Made by a program: the position numbers and the translations under genes
From: Blastococcus sp. TF02A-30
GTDB taxonomy: Bacteria; Actinomycetota; Actinomycetes; Mycobacteriales; Geodermatophilaceae
Reading direction: 5' to 3'
Length of the DNA stretch: 64,000 nt
Assembly (NCBI RefSeq): GCF_003319185.1
Contig: NZ_QOHJ01000002.1
Coordinates: 186,001 to 250,000, forward strand
Part shown: piece by piece, positions 15,604-22,800 of the stretch
Layout of the letters: every line of letters begins with the position of its first letter
Position numbering within the stretch: position 1 is the first letter of the stretch
Notes under the pieces: model-generated
What the model saw: only the letters and a program-made list of their open reading frames with translations
What the model was told of the DNA's origin: nothing
The model's database searches: none

Positions 15604-17802
15604 GTGACGACGTCGCCCGCCGCCGGTAGCCGCCTCGACGAGGAAGCGCTGGTGCGCTGCGCCGACGAGCCGATCGCCGTCCCCGGTGCGATCCAGCCGC
15701 ACGGGGTGCTGCTCGCCGTCACCGAGCCCGAGCTCGCCGTCGTCGTCTCGTCCACGAACGCCGCGGAGCTCTTCGGCGGGCCGGTCGCGTCGCTGCCGGA
15801 CGTCCTGACCGACGACGACCTCACCCGGCTGCGCGAGGGGCTGGCCGGTGACCTGGCCGAGGTGAACCCGCTGCGGATGACCGTGCGCGGGGCCGAGGTC
15901 GACCTGGTCCTGCACCGCGCCGACGGGCTGCTGCTCACCGAGTGGGAGCCGGTCGCCGGCGCGGAGCAGGCCGGCGCGGCCTGGCACCGGCGGCTGCCGA
16001 CCGTGCTGCAGCGGCTGTCGGCCGCGACCACGCTGGAGGAGCTCGGCGCGACGCTGGCCCGCGACGTGCGCTCGGTGACCGGCTTCGACCGGGTGATGGT
16101 CTACCGCTTCGACCCCGAGTGGAACGGCGAGGTGATCGCCGAGGCCCGGCGCGAGGACCTCGAGCCGTTCCTCGGGCTGCGCTACCCGGCCAGCGACATC
16201 CCCGCCCAGGCCCGCGCGCTGTACACGACCAACTGGATGCGGATCATCCCCGACGCCGGCTACACCCGGGTGCCGTTGGACCCCCCGCTGCACGACGGCC
16301 GGCCGCTGGACCTCTCCGGGTCGATGCTGCGCAGCGTCTCGCCGGTGCACCTGGAGTACCTGGCCAACATGGGCGTCGTCTCGTCGATGTCGGTGTCGCT
16401 GATCGACCGCGGCAAGCTCTGGGGGCTCATCTCCTGCCACCACTACGCCGGCCCGCACCGGCCCTCGTACTCCGACCGGGTCGCCGCGGAGTTCCTCGGC
16501 CGGACCGCCTCGCTGCTGCTGCACACGCTGGTGGCCGAGGGGGAGCGGGAGGGCGTCGTCGCGGTCGCGTCGCGCGCGGCCGAGCTGTCCGCGTCCGTCG
16601 GCGCGGCCCCGCGGGCGCTGGCGGCCGCGCTCACCGGCGAGGACGTCACCGCGCTCGACCTGGTGCCGGCGGCCGGCGCGGCGGTGCGGATCAACGGCCA
16701 GCTGCGCCTGCTGGGCGCCACGCCGCCGGCCGATCGGGTGCCCGGTCTCGTGGCGTCGCTGCTCGCGGCCGGGATTTCGACCACCGACGCCGCCTCGACC
16801 GTGGTGCCGGAGGCCGCCGACCTGGTGGACACCGCCGCGGGCGTGCTCGCCGTCCCCATCGGTGGCGACGACTTCCTCGCCTGGTTCCGGCCGGAGACGC
16901 TGCGCGAGGTCACCTGGGGCGGCAACCCGTACACCTCCAAGGTGGCGCAGACCGACGCCGGCCCGCGGCTGAGCCCGCGCCGGTCGTTCGACGCGTGGAG
17001 CGAGACGGTGCGCGGGACGTCGCAGCCGTGGCGCGAGCACGAGGTTGCGGCGGCGCGGTCGCTGGCCGCGCACGTGGCGGCCGCCGCGCTGAACCGGGCG
17101 TCGGAGGACAACCGGCTGGCCGGCGCGCTGCAGCGCACCCTGCTGCTGGAGGAGCTGCCGAAGGTGCCCGGCGTCGACCTGGCGGCACGGTACCTGCCGT
17201 CGCAGGAGGACGTCGTCGGCGGCGACTGGTACGACCTCGTGCCGCTGCCGGGCGGTCGGCTGGCGGTCGTGGTGGGCGACGTCGCCGGGCACGGCCTGTC
17301 CGCGGCGGCGGTGACCGCGCAGCTCCGGCACGCGCTGCGCGCGCACCTGCTGCGCGCCGGTGGCCCGGCGGCCGCGCTGAGCGGGCTGAACGAGGTGACC
17401 AGCGCGCTGCTGCCGGGGGAGATGGCGACGGTCGTGGTGGCCGAGCTGGACCCGGCGAGCGGGGACGTCGTCCTCGCCAGCGCGGGGCACCTGCCGGTGC
17501 TGCACGTGACGGCGGACGGCGCGGACTACGTGATGGGCGGCCGCGGCCCGGCGCTGGGGGTGCTGGACACGCCGTCCTATCAGGAGGAGCGGCTGACGCT
17601 GGCCGGCGACGACCGGCTGCTGCTGTTCAGCGACGGCCTGGTGGAGCGCGGCCGCGGCGGCCTGCCGGTGGGGCTGCAGCAGCTCAAGGACGCCGTCGGC
17701 GGGTCGCCGGCCGACGCAGACGCGCTGCTGGACGCGGTGCTGACCGCGATGGCCCCACCGACCACCGACGACGTCACGCTGCTGGCGGTCGCCCGAACCT
17801 GA
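15604..17802 (+). CDS. Bacteriophytochrome-SpoIIE phosphatase fusion
   Basis: 732 residues from GTG. The photosensory core is complete: PAS with the biliverdin-binding Cys19 just before the IQPHG lasso motif, GAF with YPASDIPAQARALY (near 193) and SCHHYAGP (near 278), and PHY with the tongue motifs WGGNP and PRRSF (near 458). The output is a PP2C/SpoIIE Ser phosphatase (about 510-732) with GGDWYD, GDVAGHG and TTDDVTLL. There is no histidine kinase domain. Red/far-red light should therefore tune dephosphorylation of a phospho-STAS protein, most simply the one encoded directly upstream. Biliverdin would have to come from a heme oxygenase encoded elsewhere. Confidence 0.9.
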   Translation: MTTSPAAGSRLDEEALVRCADEPIAVPGAIQPHGVLLAVTEPELAVVVSSTNAAELFGGPVASLPDVLTDDDLTRLREGLAGDLAEVNPLRMTVRGAEVDLVLHRADGLLLTEWEPVAGAEQAGAAWHRRLPTVLQRLSAATTLEELGATLARDVRSVTGFDRVMVYRFDPEWNGEVIAEARREDLEPFLGLRYPASDIPAQARALYTTNWMRIIPDAGYTRVPLDPPLHDGRPLDLSGSMLRSVSPVHLEYLANMGVVSSMSVSLIDRGKLWGLISCHHYAGPHRPSYSDRVAAEFLGRTASLLLHTLVAEGEREGVVAVASRAAELSASVGAAPRALAAALTGEDVTALDLVPAAGAAVRINGQLRLLGATPPADRVPGLVASLLAAGISTTDAASTVVPEAADLVDTAAGVLAVPIGGDDFLAWFRPETLREVTWGGNPYTSKVAQTDAGPRLSPRRSFDAWSETVRGTSQPWREHEVAAARSLAAHVAAAALNRASEDNRLAGALQRTLLLEELPKVPGVDLAARYLPSQEDVVGGDWYDLVPLPGGRLAVVVGDVAGHGLSAAAVTAQLRHALRAHLLRAGGPAAALSGLNEVTSALLPGEMATVVVAELDPASGDVVLASAGHLPVLHVTADGADYVMGGRGPALGVLDTPSYQEERLTLAGDDRLLLFSDGLVERGRGGLPVGLQQLKDAVGGSPADADALLDAVLTAMAPPTTDDVTLLAVART

Positions 17803-17816
17803 CAGGTACCCCGAGG

Positions 17817-17859
17817 ACAGTTGTGCTCTGCCCCGCCAGGCGGGGCAGAGCACAACTGT
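17817..17859. repeat. Long palindrome, copy 2 (bidirectional terminator or REP-like)
   Basis: 19-base perfect arms (17817-17835 and 17841-17859) around a CCAGG loop, located 14 bases after the phytochrome stop and 57 bases from the end of the convergent gene. The 18-base core arm is identical to copy 1 at 10831-10879; only the loop and flanks differ. Confidence 0.75.
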
Positions 17860-17916
17860 GCTGGGCTCGCCCGGTCCAGCGCTGGAGACGGCGCCCGCCC
17901 CTGAGCCGTCGGCGGC

Positions 17917-19437
17917 TCAGGACCCGAGGGGGTTCGCCACCTCCGGCGGGCGCAACCGCTTCCCCACCTCCGTCGACAGCGCGACGGCCAGGCGCACCGC
18001 GTAGGAGTCGAGGGCGGCCGGGGTCATGGGCACCGGCACCCGCAGCGTCGCCTCGCCACCCCGGACCATCGTGCGCGTCCACGCCGAGCGGAGCGTCGTC
18101 AGCGTCAGGGCATCGGTGCGCTCGTGGTCGGCCGTGCCCGGCAGCCACTGGTCGGTGAAGGACCAGAACGCCGGCCGGAGTTGCGACCGGTAGGCCTCGG
18201 CCAGGGGGCCGGTCCCGCGCAACGGCACCCGGGCGTCGTGCAGCAGCGGGCGGTACCCCAGGCGCCCGTGCATGGCCGTGGCGAACGCCCGTCCCCGCGG
18301 ATCCGTGCCGTCCCTGCGGTAACTCCGCGCCGCGCGCTCCAGCACGGCGGTCACCGGCGTCCACCCGAGGGCAGCGCAGATGTCGTCGGCGCACCGGGCC
18401 GCGTCGTCGAGGTCAGCCGCCGGGCGGACGGCGTCCCCCAGCGCGTTCCAGATCTCCACCACCCGGCCTACCGGGTGCAGCTCGCGCAGGTCGACGCCGC
18501 GGCGGTCGAGCCGGTGGATCGGCAGGCACGGCGGGTTGAGCGCGACGTCGCAGGCCGCCAGGTGGGTGGCCAGCAGGCTCGCCGTGGTCAGCCCCGGGTA
18601 CGTCCGGCGGGTCCGCTCGAGCAGGAGGTACAGCTCGATCTCCTCGCCGCCCTCGATGCCGGCACCACCGTCGAGCACCGGGCGCAGGGTCTCCTCGTCG
18701 TCGGGATAGGCCTCGATCGCCAGCGCGGCCGACTCCATGACGCCGGCGACCGTGTAGGCGTAGGCGCTCGGCAGCGCGACCAGCAGCGCCTCGAACGCCT
18801 CCGGCGTGGGCCGGACCGGCTCCGACGCCAGCGCGAGGACGAACTCCTGCGGCCAGCGGCTCCCGCGGCGCTCGTACAGCTCCAGGATGCCGAGCTGCAG
18901 CCGCGACCAGCGCTGCTCCCAGGTGGTCGCCACGACGGGGAAGGCCATCGCCGCGCGCAGGTGCGCCCGGGGCGTGCCGGCGAGCTCCATGGCCATGGCC
19001 TCGGCCAGCTGCCACCCCTGGAGCAGCCCGGTCAGGACCGGGTCCCCGTGGTCGGGGTCGGCACCCACGGTGGGCAGGTACTCCAGCAACGGGAGCTCGA
19101 TGGGCAGCCCGGCGTCGACCAGCCAGCGCAGCATGCGGGTGACGTGGTCGTCCTGCACCGACCGCAGGAGCCACGCGTAGTAGCCGACCGTGGTGCCGAG
19201 GGCCTGGCCGGTGTGCGCCAGCTCGTGCACGTAGGTGGCGACGACCTCGTCGTAGGGGCCGTCGGGTTCCTGCCGCGCCAGGGCCGCGAGCAGGTCGGCC
19301 TGGGTGCAGTCCATCGTGAGGGTCAGCGTCGTGTGGTCGAGGAAGCCGGTGAACCGGTCGGGATCGGTGGCCGTGGTGGGCGGGTGCACCGGCTGCGGAG
19401 CGCGGGGATCGCGGCGCGCCGGGCCGGGAACGGTCAC
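17917..19437 (-). CDS. Uncharacterised protein with HExxH zinc-protease motif
   Basis: 506 residues from a GTG start that overlaps the trypco2 stop (GTGA). Near residues 71-75 is HELAH, preceded by ATYV and followed by TGQALGTT; this is the zincin metallopeptidase signature (His71, Glu72, His75). A third zinc ligand cannot be fixed; His99 or an acidic residue just before it is possible. The rest is mostly predicted alpha-helical without membrane segments, so it should be cytoplasmic. I do not recognise a named family. Its coupling to a trypco2 gene, normally a trypsin partner, suggests that it supplies the protease of a conflict system. Function is inferred. Confidence 0.6.
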   Translation of the reverse strand: MTVPGPARRDPRAPQPVHPPTTATDPDRFTGFLDHTTLTLTMDCTQADLLAALARQEPDGPYDEVVATYVHELAHTGQALGTTVGYYAWLLRSVQDDHVTRMLRWLVDAGLPIELPLLEYLPTVGADPDHGDPVLTGLLQGWQLAEAMAMELAGTPRAHLRAAMAFPVVATTWEQRWSRLQLGILELYERRGSRWPQEFVLALASEPVRPTPEAFEALLVALPSAYAYTVAGVMESAALAIEAYPDDEETLRPVLDGGAGIEGGEEIELYLLLERTRRTYPGLTTASLLATHLAACDVALNPPCLPIHRLDRRGVDLRELHPVGRVVEIWNALGDAVRPAADLDDAARCADDICAALGWTPVTAVLERAARSYRRDGTDPRGRAFATAMHGRLGYRPLLHDARVPLRGTGPLAEAYRSQLRPAFWSFTDQWLPGTADHERTDALTLTTLRSAWTRTMVRGGEATLRVPVPMTPAALDSYAVRLAVALSTEVGKRLRPPEVANPLGS

Positions 19438-19808
19438 CGGCCCCGGCGGCGCAGGCGCGGCCGGACCGGCAGCGCGTCGTCGTAGTCCAACCGGTACCGC
19501 TCCGGCGCCTCGGGACCGGCCTCGTCCGGCGCTGCCGGTGGCGCTGCTCCGGCAGCCACGAGCCGGAGCGTCATCCGCTGGGTGCGCTCGTCGCCGCGGT
19601 CGGCCTGCCCGCCGACGCTGACCACCTTGAGGTCTATGCCGGCCTGGCCCTGCCGCGAGCGGGAGACGACGAAGGACAGCTCGATCTCCAGCTCGGCCAC
19701 CTCGAACACGGGCCGGAGCCCGGCAGCGGTGCGTTCGCGCTCCGAGTCGAGGAGGTCGACGCTGAGCCGCTGGATGAGCTGCTTGACCGAGACGTCGTCG
19801 TCGTCCAT
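19434..19808 (-). CDS. Trypco2-family protein (trypsin-co-occurring domain 2)
   Basis: 124 residues. Residues about 5-90 match the trypco2 pattern: a leading helix (VSVKQLIQRLSVDLLDSE), then GLRPVFEVAELEIELSFVVS, AGIDLKVVSVGG and a closing strand TQRMTLRLV. The Pro/Ala/Arg-rich tail is probably disordered. Trypco2 domains are known from predicted NTP-dependent conflict systems, where they accompany trypsin-like proteases; their own activity is unknown. Here the downstream overlapping gene encodes an HExxH protein instead, and a giant helicase gene ends 73 bases upstream. The ATG at 19808 is chosen because the conserved domain begins at once (MDDDDVSVKQL). Confidence 0.75.
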   Translation of the reverse strand: MDDDDVSVKQLIQRLSVDLLDSERERTAAGLRPVFEVAELEIELSFVVSRSRQGQAGIDLKVVSVGGQADRGDERTQRMTLRLVAAGAAPPAAPDEAGPEAPERYRLDYDDALPVRPRLRRRGR

Positions 19809-19881
19809 GACCGCGCTCCTGCCGTCGCCGCACCCGATGGTTCTCGCGGGCGCGGCGGCGGGCAAGACCCGCGCGCGCGGC

Positions 19882-22800
19882 TCAGACGGTCAGCAGGCCG
19901 TTCGGCTGCTCGGTGAGCGTGCCGCGGTCCAGCGCCAGCTGGAGCGCCTTCTCCAGGACCGGCGTGGCCGCGGCGGTCCGCCGCTTCACGCCGAACACCG
20001 CCGCGGCCTGGGTGAGCAGCTCCTCGCGGGCCATCCCGGCCGACGCGCGGCACAGCGCCACCATCGCGTTCGCGATCTCCTCCGGCGCCACGTGGTCGAT
20101 CGGCCGGTCGGTCGCGGAGACCTGCCGCCGGAAGCCCGCGTAGGTCTCCGAGGTGACACCCTCGGGCCACAGGTAGTCGCCGTCCACCGCCGAGGGCGGC
20201 AGCAGCGACAGCAGCATCTGCTTGCGCGCCTCGGTCGAGCGGTTCAGCCCGAACGCGCCCACGGTCAGCTTGGCCAGCCGGTCGACGTGGATCGGTCCCT
20301 CGGCCTTGACGCCCGCGGCGAGGACCCGGCGCACCACGCGCGCGGCCTTCGACGCGGGCAGCTCGTCGAGCACCGACTTCTCACCGGCGGTCTTCGGGAT
20401 CCACGGCACGAACGGCTGCTCGCCGTCCATCGGCGCCGGTCCGGCCGGCTTGCGCACCACGGGCCTCGCCGGCTTGGGCTTGGCAGCGGGGGCAGGCGCG
20501 GGAGCGCTGACCGCCGCGGTCACCGACGAGCGCAGCGCGGCGACGCCCTTGAACGACTCCTGCGCCGCCGTCGGCAGCTGGATCGGCTCGGCCACCGGAG
20601 CGGCGGCCACCACCGGTGCGGCCTCGACGGCGGCCACCAGCCGGTCGACCACCGGGGCGGGGTCCAGCAGCCACGAGGGCAGCCACACCCGCTCGACCAC
20701 CGGCCAGCGCAGCATCTCGCCGAGCACCTCGACCGGCAGCCCGTCGCGGTCGCCGACCGTGCCGCGGCGCGCCCACGACGGCCCGTCCAGCAGCACCGCC
20801 ATCACCGGCGTCTCGGGGTCGGCCGGGCGGGAGACGGAGATGTCCACCCGGAACTCCGACAGCCCGACGTCGGTCCGCACCACCAGGCCGCGCTCCCGGA
20901 GGGAGGCGGCGATCTGCTCCCGGTGCCGGTCCACGACCGCCGCCGAGCGGGGCGAGCGGGGGAGGACGTCGGTGCCCTGCTCGGCCATGTCCAGGTAGGC
21001 GCGCAGGTGCTTGATGCCGACCGACGAGGTCTCCTCGGCACGCAGCTGGTCCGGGTCGAACGAGGAGAAGACGACGACCTGGCGGCGGGCGCGGGTGATC
21101 GCCACGTTCAGCCGGCGCTCGCCGCCCACCCGGTTGAGCGGCCCGAAGTTCAGCGGCAGCGTGCCGTCCTCGCGCGGCGAGAAGCCGGTCGAGAAGAAGA
21201 CGACGTCGCGCTCGTCGCCCTGCACGTTCTCCAGGTTCTTGACGAACAGGCCCTCGCCGTCGGTGCGGTCCAGCGCCGCGGCCAGCCGGTCGTCGTCGGC
21301 GTCGCGCAGCAGGGCCTCGATGTAGGCCCGCTGCTGGGCGTTGAAGGTGACCACGCCGATCGACGGGACGGCGTCGGCGCCCTCCCACTTCGGGATCGCG
21401 TCGAACCGCCGCCGGATCTCGGCCACGATCGCCCGGGCCTCGATCGGGTTGGTGCGCAGCAGCCGCCCGGCACCCGAGCGGTGGAACGTGCCGGGCACCC
21501 GCATCAGCGAGACACCGCGGCCGTCCGGCTCCGACGACGCCCGCCCGTGGGTGGGCGCCGGGAACGACGACAGCCGGTTCTCGTAGTACTGCGCGTTGGA
21601 GAACGCGATCAGCGACTCGTCCTGGCTGCGGTAGTGCCACGACAGCCACTGCCGCGGCACCCGCGCCTGCACGCACTCGCTGAGGATCGACTCCTCGTCC
21701 TCGACCGCGGTGTCCACCTCGACCGACTCGTCGGTGGAGGTCGTCGGCTCGAGGAACGACGTCGGCGGCAGCTGCTTGGAGTCGCCGACGACGACCGCGG
21801 CCTTCGCCCGGCCCAGCGCGCCGACGGCGTCGGCCACGCGGATCTGCGACGCCTCGTCGAACACGACCAGGTCGAACTGGTCGGCCGCGGCCGGGAAGAA
21901 GCGGGCCACCGAGTCCGGTGACACCAGCACGCACGGCATCACCGCGGTGATCAGCTCGCCGTACTGCGCCAGCAGCTGGCGCACACCCAGCCCGCGGCGC
22001 TGCTTGGCCAGCTCGCGCTGCAGCGCGCCGACCTGGCCGGCGCCCGAGGCGGCGTCGAACGGGCGGGCGGCCAGCACCGACGCCGGCAGCGCCGCGGTCA
22101 GGTGCTCGCGCACCGCCTTCGACGCCGCGGTGAACCGGGCGATCGCCTTCTCGTGCGCGCCCTCGTCGAACAGGTCCAGGCCGGTGGCGTCCAGCCGCTC
22201 GGCGACCGACGCCTCGGCCAGCCCGCGGTCCAAGGCGCGCACGGCGTCGTCGGCCGCGATCGCGCCGGTGACCAGCAGCCGGCGGGCGTCGAACAGCCCG
22301 GCGAAGCGCAGCGGCTCCAGGGTGTCGAGGAAGGAGACCCAGCGGCGCAGCGACACCAGCACCGAGTCCATCCCGCGCTCGGGCCGGGTCATCGACCAGC
22401 GCAGCACGAAGCCGTCGTCCCCGGCCCAGGCGGCGACCTGGTCGTCGCTGCTGCGGCAGACCTCGATCAGCCCGCGCAGCCCGTCCCGCAGCCGGGCGAC
22501 GGCGGCCGCGGCCTCGGGGCCGGCCGGCATGCCGGCGACGATCAGCTTGCGCAGCGCCACGTGGAAGGACGTCGACCCGTCGACGGCGATCCCGGCCAGC
22601 CGCAGCCACTCGACCTGGCGCTCCGGCAGCCGCGGGTCGGTGAACGGGTTCCAGCCCTCGGGCACGGTCAGCCCCGGGACGGCGTCGATGCGGGCGGCCA
22701 TCTGCTGCACCGCGGTCTGCACCCGCCACAGCGACTCGACCAGCGCCGGGACGTCCTTCGGCTTCACCTTGGCGTCGGGGCGCAGGTACGGGGCGAGCTG

